A stretch of 48,838 nt of DNA, from assembly GCA_945787555.1 (NCBI GenBank), contig CALZJG010000070.1, positions 1 to 48,838 on the forward strand. Reading direction: 5' to 3'. Shown piece by piece: positions 24,913 to 32,043 of the stretch. Within the stretch, counting starts at the first letter, position 1. Each line of letters begins with the position of its first letter. Source of the stretch: an uncultured Chromatiaceae bacterium. Its GTDB lineage: Bacteria; Pseudomonadota; Gammaproteobacteria; DRLM01. The translations under genes and the position numbers were made by a program. The notes below the pieces were generated by a model that worked only from the letters and a program-made list of their open reading frames with translations, did not search any database and was not told the DNA's origin.

Positions 24913-25830
24913 TTACTTTTTCTCCACCGCCGCAACCTGGCAAACACCTCGCGAACCGGGCATGCATGTGCTGCCGTCTACCCAAATGCTGTTATCGAGC
25001 TTAACGTTGTGCAAATTGGCGCCGCTCAATTGCGCCCCGGTGAGATCCGCGTACGACAAATCAGCACCTTCCAAGCGCGCACCACTCAGATTGGCCTGGC
25101 GTAGATCTGCACCAACCAAAGTAACGGCGCGCAAGTCCGCGCCACTCAAATCGCTGACGCCGAACCCGACAAAGGCCAAGTTACCTCCTGTCAGCCTCGC
25201 CTCGCGTAAGCTCGAACCGCTCAAGCGTGCGCTATAGAGTGTCGCGCCGGTCAAGTCTGCGCCATCGAGCTGGGCGCCATCGAGTTGACAGTTAGTCCAA
25301 TTGACACCCGGCCCGGCCGGCGCGCTGCATTCACGACTGGCAGGAGCCTGGGGTGGCTCGCTGATCTTGATCATGGCGAAAATGGCAATGACGGCCAATC
25401 CGGCTACCAAGAAAAAGGTTAGTTTGCCACGCCCGTGTGTTTCCGGCTCAGCGGCCCGTTTGACGCGAGTTTCCCGGTGCCCCGTCACTGCCACATTTTC
25501 GGGCTCGCGCCGATCCTCGCCGGTGCGCTGGTTGATGATTTCCTGCGACGGAGGGGCTTCTCCCGCGCGGCGATCACGGTCACGCTCATCGGCCCAACGC
25601 TGCGCGGCGGCCAGACGCTCACGCACCTTGGGATCGCTCATGTCGCCTTTCAAGACATCGGGAATCAGCTCAGGCAAGTCCTTCAGCAGCGCCCAATCTT
25701 CGCCGTCGGCGCTCATTTCGTCGGTCTCCCTGATGCGACCCAGGAGAATGCGGCGTCTGATCAGACCGGCGGGAAAGGGGCCTTTGATATCGTTGTCACG
25801 ACGCACATACCAAGTTTGTTTGTCAGTCAT
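24913..25830 (-). CDS. GYF-like/pentapeptide-repeat membrane protein
   Basis: 305 residues in four parts. Residues 6-58 (WYVRRDNDIKGPF...DWALLKDLPELIP) resemble the GYF_2/DUF4339 domain. Residues 66-135 are charged and probably disordered. One membrane helix follows (137-156). Residues 180-282 are pentapeptide repeats of the A(D/N)L-x-x type, which should form a right-handed quadrilateral beta-helix outside the membrane. C289 and C297 could form a disulfide. No Shine-Dalgarno is visible; instead a CGCTA/TAGCG hairpin (25833-25846) abuts the ATG. It is divergent from the fliK-like gene. Function is unknown; a signalling or scaffold role is possible. Confidence 0.8.
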   Translation of the reverse strand: MTDKQTWYVRRDNDIKGPFPAGLIRRRILLGRIRETDEMSADGEDWALLKDLPELIPDVLKGDMSDPKVRERLAAAQRWADERDRDRRAGEAPPSQEIINQRTGEDRREPENVAVTGHRETRVKRAAEPETHGRGKLTFFLVAGLAVIAIFAMIKISEPPQAPASRECSAPAGPGVNWTNCQLDGAQLDGADLTGATLYSARLSGSSLREARLTGGNLAFVGFGVSDLSGADLRAVTLVGADLRQANLSGARLEGADLSYADLTGAQLSGANLHNVKLDNSIWVDGSTCMPGSRGVCQVAAVEKK

Positions 25831-25932
25831 AGCGCTAAATCTAGCGAACCGTGCTCACCAACGTCAAACTTAAACTCAAGCATCGGTCGAGGTGGGCCGC
25901 CAATAACCAGGTACGCCGCGGAGATACGGCTC

Positions 25933-27045
25933 ATGGAAATTCCCCCGCGAACCTTGCCCACCACGCCCCCTACCTTGTCCGCCAGCCGGCCAATGCCGGG
26001 CTCCTGGCAGGTCGGACAATTGCTGCAAGCCCAGGTGCTAGAGCGTCTCGACGGCGCGCGCGTGGTGTTGGCTATCCAACGGCTGCACCCTGGATCGGCG
26101 CTATCCGGCCAACGGTCGGCGCCGACCCAGGTGGAAGCGCGTACGCCCGTCCCGCTCGCGCCCCGTCAAGCACTCACTCTGGAAGTGATCAAAGCGGGCC
26201 CGCTGCCCGAATTGCGTATTGTGGCGGGCATCGAGAACGAATCCCAGATTACCGCCGCCCAAGCTCGGCTAACGGAAGCGATGCGCAACGCCCTGCCACG
26301 GCAAGCGCCATTGGCCGAGACTTTGAATAGGCTGTTCACTCTCGGCCACCGCGATCCCGCCGCCTTGGTGCCACTCGTACAGCATGCTTTGCAACATTTA
26401 CTCGCCACGCTGCCGCAGTGGCGCGAGGCGCGCAACGCGGCGGGATTGCGCACGGCCATGGCCAACAGCGGCCTGTGGTTGGAAAACAAGCTACTGACCG
26501 GCGCCAAAGACCCTGACGCTCCGCGGCTGCAACACGACCTCAAGGCCAATTTGCTGCGCTTGCTGGCGACCCTGGGCAAACAAACCGGAACTGAGGAGAT
26601 GGCCCGCTTAGTGGAAACCGCACTCGCACGCGTGCAAACCCATCAAATCGCGGCACTGACCAGTGAAAGCACCGGCATACCGACTTGGACAGTGGAACTG
26701 CCGTTGAAACGTGACCAACAGGTGGACGTGTTTCACCTGCACATCTGCCGCGACGGCGGCGGCAGTGATGAGGGGTCAGGGACGCAGTGGAGCGTGTGGC
26801 TGCGCTTCGATCTCGCAGCGCTAGGGCCGGTGTGCGTCAAACTCACCTTGAGCAATAGCACCCTATCGGCGCGATGGTGGGTGGAACGCCAGGACACCAT
26901 CGAGCTAGTGCAACGGTATTTGCCCATGTTGGCGGATCACTTCACGCAAGCCGGATTGAGCGTGGGGTCGATGCGCTGTCAACAGGGTGACGCCCCGCCA
27001 CCGCCCGCGCCGACAACGCAAACCGTCGTGGACATACGCGCATGA
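25933..27045 (+). CDS. FliK-like flagellar hook-length control family protein
   Basis: 370 residues from the ATG at 25933, which follows GGAGA about 10 bases upstream; a longer open frame to 25435 overlaps the divergent gene and is not coding. The C-terminal 90 residues (WSVWLRFDLAALGPVCVKLTLSN...LVQRYLPMLADHFTQAGLSVGS) match the Flg_hook substrate-switching domain. The N-terminal part is Ala/Pro-rich and helical, shorter than in classical FliK. The regular fliK normally precedes fliL, outside this window, so this may be a second FliK-type protein. It overlaps the next gene by ATGA. Confidence 0.75.
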   Translation: MEIPPRTLPTTPPTLSASRPMPGSWQVGQLLQAQVLERLDGARVVLAIQRLHPGSALSGQRSAPTQVEARTPVPLAPRQALTLEVIKAGPLPELRIVAGIENESQITAAQARLTEAMRNALPRQAPLAETLNRLFTLGHRDPAALVPLVQHALQHLLATLPQWREARNAAGLRTAMANSGLWLENKLLTGAKDPDAPRLQHDLKANLLRLLATLGKQTGTEEMARLVETALARVQTHQIAALTSESTGIPTWTVELPLKRDQQVDVFHLHICRDGGGSDEGSGTQWSVWLRFDLAALGPVCVKLTLSNSTLSARWWVERQDTIELVQRYLPMLADHFTQAGLSVGSMRCQQGDAPPPPAPTTQTVVDIRA

Positions 27046-27368
27046 GCGATCATAAGGCCCAAACCCCACGCGCAGTGGCCCTGCTCTACGACGGTGTGCA
27101 AGCGCCGCGCGTGGTAGCCAAAGGCGATGGCGCCCTGGCGGAGCAAATACGGGAGTTGGCGCAGCGCCACGATGTGCCACTTTACGAAGACCCGGAACTG
27201 GCCCGCCTGCTCGCGCAACTGGAGCTGGGCGATGAAATTCCCCGTGATCTGTACATTGCCGTGGCGCAAGTCATCGCCTTCGCCTATTTCCTTACCGGTA
27301 AAACGCCGCCCAAACGGCGCCCCACCTTAGACGAAAGCCTGCCTATTCTGCCTCCACCGAAGCGATAA
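27042..27368 (+). CDS. FlhB C-terminal-domain homologue (FlhX-like, EscU/YscU/HrcU switch family)
   Basis: 108 residues that align with only the last part of FlhB: PRAVALLYDG matches HFAVALRYDQ of the full FlhB in this window, followed by VVAKG, AQ(H)-x-(I/V)PL, DEIPRDLYIAVAQVIAFAYFL. The protein starts next to the place where FlhB cuts itself at Asn-Pro-Thr-His, and the NPTH sequence itself is absent. It therefore looks like a ready-made equivalent of the cleaved FlhB fragment. Similar stand-alone proteins in other bacteria can partly replace that fragment. It is translationally coupled to the FliK-like gene, which implies a joint role in export switching. Confidence 0.85.
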   Translation: MSDHKAQTPRAVALLYDGVQAPRVVAKGDGALAEQIRELAQRHDVPLYEDPELARLLAQLELGDEIPRDLYIAVAQVIAFAYFLTGKTPPKRRPTLDESLPILPPPKR

Positions 27369-27424
27369 AGCGCGGATATGCCGCCCTGCCATGGCCATTA
27401 TCCGCCAGTAGCGGCAGATCATGC

Positions 27425-27452
27425 TAAAGTGTTGTTTATGTTGCGTCGATAG
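27425..27452 (+). promoter_or_regulatory. Sigma-28 (FliA)-like promoter for the REC-GGDEF-EAL gene
   Basis: TAAAGTGT (27425-27432), a 12-base spacer and GTCGATAG (27445-27452) resemble the FliA consensus, with the -35 box and spacer length identical to those before cheX. The start point would be near 27459, giving a leader of about 89 bases. The rest of 27369-27547 holds no gene. Confidence 0.65.
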
Positions 27453-27547
27453 CCTGTGCACAGTAGCCAATAAACCAGAAAAGTAACATTTCAAATAATG
27501 ATTAAGGTCGACCCTAGCGCCTAAATTGCGTGGAGGTCGTGGAATGT

Positions 27548-29398
27548 ATGGCCAAGCCTTGCGGACTACTACCGATGTCACAAACTCAGATGGGCGGCTC
27601 CTTGCCCGGCAGCGGGTCCACGCACCTCGACACGCTGCGCCAAATGCGCATCCTGGCCGTGGACGATGTCGCCGACAACTTGGACTTGGTGTGCGCCATG
27701 CTGGCCAAGAGCGGTTTCAGCAATGTCGTCACCGCTAACAATGGCCGTGCCGCACTCGAGCAACTTCGCCAGTATCACGACGACGACTCCAGCACCATCG
27801 ATATCGTACTGCTGGACATCATGATGCCCGAGATGGACGGTTACGAATTCTGCCGCATCATGCGCAATCATGATGAATGGTCTGATATACCGGTCATTAT
27901 GGTCACCGCCAACGCCAGTTGGGAAGAAAAGGTGGCGCGTGAAAGTTTTCAGGCCGGTGCCACTGACATCATGTTTAAACCCATCCGCCGAGTTGACCTG
28001 CTACCGAGGGTGATCTCGGCCTTGTCTCTCAAACGTGAGCGCGACTTGCGAAAACGCCGCGAACACGAACTGGAAATTGAATTGGCCGAGCGACGCATTG
28101 TCGAAGCGCGCTTGCAGCACTTGGTCGGTCACGATGACCTCACAGGGCTGTGTAATCGGCGCCGTCTCGAGCAACAACTGGAAGTCGTCGTACTGCGCGC
28201 GCGCAAGAACCAATGCAGTAGCGCCCTGCTCTATATCGACCTGGATCGCTTCAAGGTGGTCAACGATGCCGAGGGTCACATGGTCGGTGACCGTGTGCTC
28301 GTCGAGGTTTCCAATATGCTACGCAGCAAGATCGGCACACGCGGTTTGGTGGCGAGAGTGAGCGCCGATGAATTCGCCGTATTGTTGGAAAACATTCCCG
28401 AAATCGGAGCGCTCGAGCAGGCTGAAGACCTGCGCCGCATGATGGACGATTTTCAGTTTAAAACACTCAACCGCACTTATCACATAGGTACCAGCCTGGG
28501 CGTGGCCAGCATACAACCAGGCGACGTAGTGAGCGCCAGTGAAATATTGGCGCGTGCCGATCAAGCTTGTTACGTAGCCAAGACCCACGGCCGCAACCAA
28601 GTGCATCTATTCAATAAGGAAGACACCGAGATGGTCACGCTGCGTAGCGCCATCTACTGGGTGCCCACGATACGCGATGCCTTGGCTAATAATAAATTCA
28701 AGCTGGTATTTCAGCCCGTGCTAGATTTACGCCAGCGTCGCGCCACCCATTATGAAGCACTGATCCGCATGGTGGGTGAGGACGGGCATCTCATTACGCC
28801 CAATAATTTCATACCGGTTGCGGAACACATGGGCCTGATCCATGACATTGATCTATGGGTTGTGGCCCACGCTATTGATATCTTGCATCAGCAAAGTGAC
28901 ATGGGCGAAATCTCGCTCAACATCAATCTCTCCAGCCATGCTTTCCAAGATGCGGCTTTGCTGCCATTGCTCAAACGCAAGCTCGAGGAAACCGGCATCA
29001 CCGCCCACCGGCTGACGTTTGAAATCACCGAAACCGCCGCCGTTGCCAACTTCGCCCAGACACGCGAGATGATTATGCAATTGCGCGAGCTAGGCTGCCG
29101 CTTCGCCCTCGACGATTTCGGCTCAGGCTTCAGCTCATTCAGCTACCTCAAGGAATTCCCGGTCGATATATTGAAGATCGACGGCGCCTTCATCACCAAT
29201 CTGGTCAACGACCCGGTGGACCAGTCCTTGGTCCGTTCTATGATCGACATTGCCAGGACGCTCGGCAAGCAAACCGTGGCGGAGTTCGTAGAAAGCAAAG
29301 AGGTGCTGGACTTGCTGCTGCAATTTGGCGTCGACTACGCTCAAGGCTATTACCTGGGCAAACCCGACCCGGAGTTCAAGCCCGCCCAATTCGACTAA
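27548..29398 (+). CDS. Response regulator with degenerate GGDEF and EAL domains
   Basis: 616 residues from ATG 27548, with GGAGG (27532-27536) 11 bases upstream; in-frame GTG codons lie nearer that site. The receiver domain (about 33-155) has acidic D39/D40, phosphoacceptor D90 (VLLDIMMPEMDG) and the switch Lys in IMFKPI. The GGDEF domain (about 185-345) has SADEF (272-276) in place of GGDEF, so cyclase activity is unlikely. The EAL domain (about 370-610) keeps EAL (403-405), NINLSS, EITET, ALDDFGSGFSS, LKIDGAFI and E near AEFVES, so it should hydrolyse c-di-GMP. A sigma-28-like promoter suggests a role in motility. Its cognate kinase is not evident. Confidence 0.9.
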   Translation: MAKPCGLLPMSQTQMGGSLPGSGSTHLDTLRQMRILAVDDVADNLDLVCAMLAKSGFSNVVTANNGRAALEQLRQYHDDDSSTIDIVLLDIMMPEMDGYEFCRIMRNHDEWSDIPVIMVTANASWEEKVARESFQAGATDIMFKPIRRVDLLPRVISALSLKRERDLRKRREHELEIELAERRIVEARLQHLVGHDDLTGLCNRRRLEQQLEVVVLRARKNQCSSALLYIDLDRFKVVNDAEGHMVGDRVLVEVSNMLRSKIGTRGLVARVSADEFAVLLENIPEIGALEQAEDLRRMMDDFQFKTLNRTYHIGTSLGVASIQPGDVVSASEILARADQACYVAKTHGRNQVHLFNKEDTEMVTLRSAIYWVPTIRDALANNKFKLVFQPVLDLRQRRATHYEALIRMVGEDGHLITPNNFIPVAEHMGLIHDIDLWVVAHAIDILHQQSDMGEISLNINLSSHAFQDAALLPLLKRKLEETGITAHRLTFEITETAAVANFAQTREMIMQLRELGCRFALDDFGSGFSSFSYLKEFPVDILKIDGAFITNLVNDPVDQSLVRSMIDIARTLGKQTVAEFVESKEVLDLLLQFGVDYAQGYYLGKPDPEFKPAQFD

Positions 29399-29417
29399 CG
29401 GACGTTAACGCCGAAGA

Positions 29418-29819
29418 TCAACGCGCGTTGGCGGCGACACGGTGCAAGCGCAACAACAGTTCAGCCTCGCCGCGCGGCAAGCCACAGTGTGACATCAAAT
29501 CCTCGATATCGGCGCCGTGTTGCGCCATGCGGATGGCGTGACCGTAGGGCTGCGCCACCGGATCGCGCATATCGAGCTGATCCTGGCGTTCGGATAAACG
29601 GCGTAACTTCTGCTCCATGGCCTCCAAATGCTGACCAGTTCCCAGGGCACCGGTGCACAAGGCACGTATATCTTCCTGCAAACGATGCAATAAGGCTTCT
29701 TGCTGGTGGTCTCGACGGCGTGCGTGTAGATAACGCAACACATCCACCCACAACAGCATGGCCGCGATTAGTAACACAGCCGCTAACAAAACAATTTCAA
29801 TCACAGCGACCTCCATCAT
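29418..29819 (-). CDS. DUF2802 domain membrane protein
   Basis: 133 residues: one N-terminal membrane helix (about 5-27), a coiled-coil-like segment (about 35-85, HQQEALLHRLQEDIRALC...MEQKLRRLSERQDQLD) and a C-terminal helix-turn-helix-like part (AQHGADIEDLMSHCGLPRGEAELLLRLHR) typical of DUF2802. The gene is regularly found at the end of flagellar/chemotaxis clusters after cheW in Pseudomonas-type genomes. The ATG overlaps the stop of the upstream 54-residue frame as ATGA; a GTG 15 bases further on, behind GGAGGT, is an alternative start. Function is unknown. It is the last gene of the flagellar block. Confidence 0.8.
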   Translation of the reverse strand: MMEVAVIEIVLLAAVLLIAAMLLWVDVLRYLHARRRDHQQEALLHRLQEDIRALCTGALGTGQHLEAMEQKLRRLSERQDQLDMRDPVAQPYGHAIRMAQHGADIEDLMSHCGLPRGEAELLLRLHRVAANAR

Positions 29820-29980
29820 ACATATTCGTCGATGTGTGACTCGTCGTCCTCATCCTTGCGCCGGGGCCGCCGCTCCGGCACCGTAGGACGCTTAGCCTGC
29901 CCTTCGTCACGCCGCGTCTTTTCCACCGGCCGCCGCGGCCACACCGGTCCCACCGGCTTAATCGGATCAAATTCCGCCAT
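29816..29980 (-). CDS. Small Pro/Arg-rich charged protein between cheW and DUF2802, 54 aa
   Basis: A frame of 54 codons opens at an ATG with GGAGGAG 6 bases upstream. The product starts MAEFDPIKPVGPVW, has a basic, proline-rich middle (PRRPVEKTRR, PERRPRRK) and an acidic end (DEDDESHIDEYV). Its stop overlaps the next start as ATGA. The strong ribosome site, coupling and position in an otherwise tightly packed operon argue that it is expressed. It is probably unstructured and may bind a partner through its C-terminal acidic peptide. No function is known to me. Confidence 0.7.
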   Translation of the reverse strand: MAEFDPIKPVGPVWPRRPVEKTRRDEGQAKRPTVPERRPRRKDEDDESHIDEYV

Positions 29981-30065
29981 CCTGGGCTCCTCCGCGACAC
30001 AGACAATCGTCCGAGGAATAGATCGCTCGCACCGCCCACCAAGACGGGGGCGACCTCGGTTGTGA

Positions 30066-30521
30066 CTAGTCCGTAGCGCTCAACAAGCGCGTCAGATCGA
30101 CCATGATCAGCAAATCGTCATCGCGATTAAACACACCGGAGACAAAGCGAGCGCTTTCATCCGTCCCTACATCGGGCGGGCTTTCTATCGCGGAGCTCGG
30201 CACATAGGCAACTTCAGACACGCTGTCCACCAACAAGCCGATGACTTTATCGTCGGCATCGACAACCACGATGCGCGATTGATCATCGGATTCCTTGGGA
30301 GGCAAAGCGAAGCGCGCGCGACCGTCGATCACAGTGACGACGTTGCCGCGCAGGTTGATAATCCCCAACACATAGGTTGGGGCACCAGGCACCGGAGAGA
30401 TTTCGCTGACGCGCAAGACTTCCTGGACCTGCAATACATCGATGCCGTAGGTTTCGTCACCCAATTGGAAAGTGACCCACTGGGAAACGGCGTCATCCAA
30501 CGCCTGCTCGGTTTGGCTCAT
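30066..30521 (-). CDS. cheW: Chemotaxis adaptor CheW
   Basis: 151 residues, a single CheW domain of two SH3-like barrels: WVTFQLGDETYGIDVLQVQEVLR, then VLGIINLRGNVVTVIDGRARF, then RIVVVDADDKVIGLLVDSVSEV, then VFNRDDDLLIMVDLTRLL. It links chemoreceptors to CheA in membrane-associated arrays. A sigma-54-like promoter and a leader hairpin precede it, so it may be transcribed separately from the upstream parP-like gene, 150 bases away. Of the two CheW-domain genes here this is the canonical one. Confidence 0.93.
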   Translation of the reverse strand: MSQTEQALDDAVSQWVTFQLGDETYGIDVLQVQEVLRVSEISPVPGAPTYVLGIINLRGNVVTVIDGRARFALPPKESDDQSRIVVVDADDKVIGLLVDSVSEVAYVPSSAIESPPDVGTDESARFVSGVFNRDDDLLIMVDLTRLLSATD

Positions 30522-30554
30522 GTCATGATCTCCTGCTTAGCTGCCTCTCGTGAC

Positions 30555-30588
30555 CTGAGTCGGCGTCAAAACCACAACGCTGACTCAG
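30555..30588 (-). promoter_or_regulatory. Inverted repeat in the cheW leader
   Basis: On the minus strand CTGAGTC-A-GCGT and ACGC-C-GACTCAG can form an 11-bp stem with one internal mismatch and a 10-base loop. It lies between the sigma-54-like promoter and the cheW start (34 bases before the ATG). No T run follows, so it is more likely a leader structure or protein site than a terminator. Confidence 0.4.
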
Positions 30589-30603
30589 CCACACAGAGAT
30601 AAG

Positions 30604-30620
30604 TGCATGATACGTGCCAT
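30604..30620 (-). promoter_or_regulatory. Sigma-54-like promoter for cheW
   Basis: The minus strand reads TGGCACGTATCATGCAC (30620 to 30604). The GG and GC pairs are exactly 10 bases apart, and the site differs at one base from the consensus TGGCACG-N4-TTGCA. Transcription would begin near 30594, about 70 bases before cheW. In Pseudomonas/Vibrio-type flagellar hierarchies sigma-54 with FleQ/FlrC drives mid-level genes. Confidence 0.6.
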
Positions 30621-30671
30621 GGATGAAAGACCCGAGGCGTGCCACATTAACCTAGGGCATCTCTGCTCGAC

Positions 30672-31190
30672 CTAGCTCGCGCCCCATAGCTGCAGACAAG
30701 CGTCCAAGTCCAATAGCGCACAGGCGTGTTCTTTCAGTGTACCCGCCAACCAAGGCCGTCGGCTGTGTTCTCCACGCCATTGCACTTGCTCAGGCGTCAA
30801 ATCAATGACTTCACCGACCGAATCACAGCCCAATCCCCAGCGCCCCTCATCCAACATCAAGACATAGGGATAATCATGATCACGGCACGCTCGCGCCGTC
30901 CCATCGAAGATTCGAGCTTGCGTATCCACCACGCGGATAGCCGCCTCCGAAGGATTTTCTTCGTCACTGGCGGGTGGACCCGAGCAACGCTTCTTGTCTC
31001 TCACCCCCGCTAAACGCGTCAACGGCAGCGTCAACAGCAATCCATCTACCGCGAACAACAAGTATCGACTGGCGGCGGAGGCAAGGCTCTTGGACGGCGT
31101 CATCTGATGGGCATCCGGCTCGCCCCCCGTCACCATCAAGGCATCGATGTAGGACTGCAAGGCGCCCTCTTGTTCCATCACTTCAGACAT
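30672..31190 (-). CDS. CheW-domain protein, ParP-like
   Basis: 172 residues from MSEVMEQEGALQ, whose ATG overlaps the ParA-like stop by eight bases; the longer open frame to 31448 runs inside that gene and is rejected. After a short N-terminal helix (ALQSYIDALM, about 7-17) and linker comes a CheW-like domain: RYLLFAVDGLLLTLPLTRLAGV, RVVDTQARIF, YPYVLMLDEGRWGLGCDSVGEVIDL, then PWLAGTLKEHACALLDLDACL. Coupling to a ParA-like ATPase and similarity to CheW match ParP of Vibrio, which ties ParC to CheA and holds chemotaxis arrays at the pole. It is the counterpart of the CheW-like gene next to parA in Pseudomonas. Confidence 0.8.
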   Translation of the reverse strand: MSEVMEQEGALQSYIDALMVTGGEPDAHQMTPSKSLASAASRYLLFAVDGLLLTLPLTRLAGVRDKKRCSGPPASDEENPSEAAIRVVDTQARIFDGTARACRDHDYPYVLMLDEGRWGLGCDSVGEVIDLTPEQVQWRGEHSRRPWLAGTLKEHACALLDLDACLQLWGAS

Positions 31191-32004
31191 GGGCGTTGAT
31201 CTCCGTTGTCGGCGCGCCGGCTGTATAGGGCGGTTTAGGCAAGTTTTGGGCCTCAAGCAAAGTATCCAGTAAGGCGCTATAGGCCAGGCTGCCGCGCGCC
31301 GTCGGCGCCACCAGTGGCAAAGGATCCCCATTTCGACTCGCATCGCGCAACTGCGTATCGATCGGGATGACCAATTCCCACAAAGCCGCGCCGTAACGCG
31401 CTTGGAGTATTTCCAAGGTTTGGCGCGAGGCACGGGTACGTTTGTCAAATAACGTGGGCACGATCAGATGCGGTAAGGCGCCGCCACGCGAATGCTCGAT
31501 CATCGCCAGTGTCCGTTTCATGCGATCCAACCCGTTAAGGGCGAGGAATTCCGTTTGTACGGGGATCACCAGATAGTCGGCCGCCGCCAGCGCGTTGACC
31601 ATCAAAATACCCAAGGTGGGGGGACAATCGATCAACACATAATCCAGTTCGTGATTCAGCGTCGCAAGCGCGCGCGCCAATACCATACCCTTGCCCTTTT
31701 GCGCACCTAATTGGCGGTCCAAGCTAGCCAAGGCCGTAGTCGCAGGCAGCAAGCTTACGCCTTCGACATGGGTATCTTGCAGCAGAGTGTGCAAATTGAC
31801 ATCCGCACCTTGAAACAAGCTGTAGACACTGCGTGGCGACTCATCGGGATTGACGCCGAAATAGGCGCTCAAGGATCCATGCGGATCGGTGTCGACGACC
31901 AACACGCGTTTGCCACGCGACGCCAATAATGCGGCCAGGCTCACTACCGTGGTTGTCTTACCCACGCCTCCTTTTTGATTTGCCACAACCCAGGTCTTCA
32001 TCAT
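31183..32004 (-). CDS. ParA-family ATPase, chemotaxis array partitioning (ParC-like)
   Basis: 273 residues with the deviant Walker A KGGVGKTT (11-18), the Walker A' segment VLVVDTDPHGSLS and Walker B YVLIDCPP. This is a ParA/Soj-type ATPase without a DNA-binding N-terminal domain. Its place between motD and a CheW-like gene is conserved in polarly flagellated gammaproteobacteria. In Vibrio the equivalent (ParC) recruits and segregates chemotaxis arrays at the pole. The name parC is not used as symbol because it also denotes topoisomerase IV. The start is one of two adjacent ATG codons. Confidence 0.85.
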   Translation of the reverse strand: MMKTWVVANQKGGVGKTTTVVSLAALLASRGKRVLVVDTDPHGSLSAYFGVNPDESPRSVYSLFQGADVNLHTLLQDTHVEGVSLLPATTALASLDRQLGAQKGKGMVLARALATLNHELDYVLIDCPPTLGILMVNALAAADYLVIPVQTEFLALNGLDRMKRTLAMIEHSRGGALPHLIVPTLFDKRTRASRQTLEILQARYGAALWELVIPIDTQLRDASRNGDPLPLVAPTARGSLAYSALLDTLLEAQNLPKPPYTAGAPTTEINAHV

Positions 32005-32043
32005 CCATGTACCTATCGTTAAGAAGTGGATATACCTATCAAG

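Noticed and set aside
25435-25932. Upstream extension of the FliK-like frame
   Set aside because: It overlaps the divergent pentapeptide gene antisense and has no family similarity; the ATG at 25933 has a ribosome site.
31191-31448. N-terminal extension of the ParP-like protein
   Set aside because: It lies within the ParA-like gene in another frame and is Trp/Arg/Cys-rich; the overlap start at 31190 fits.
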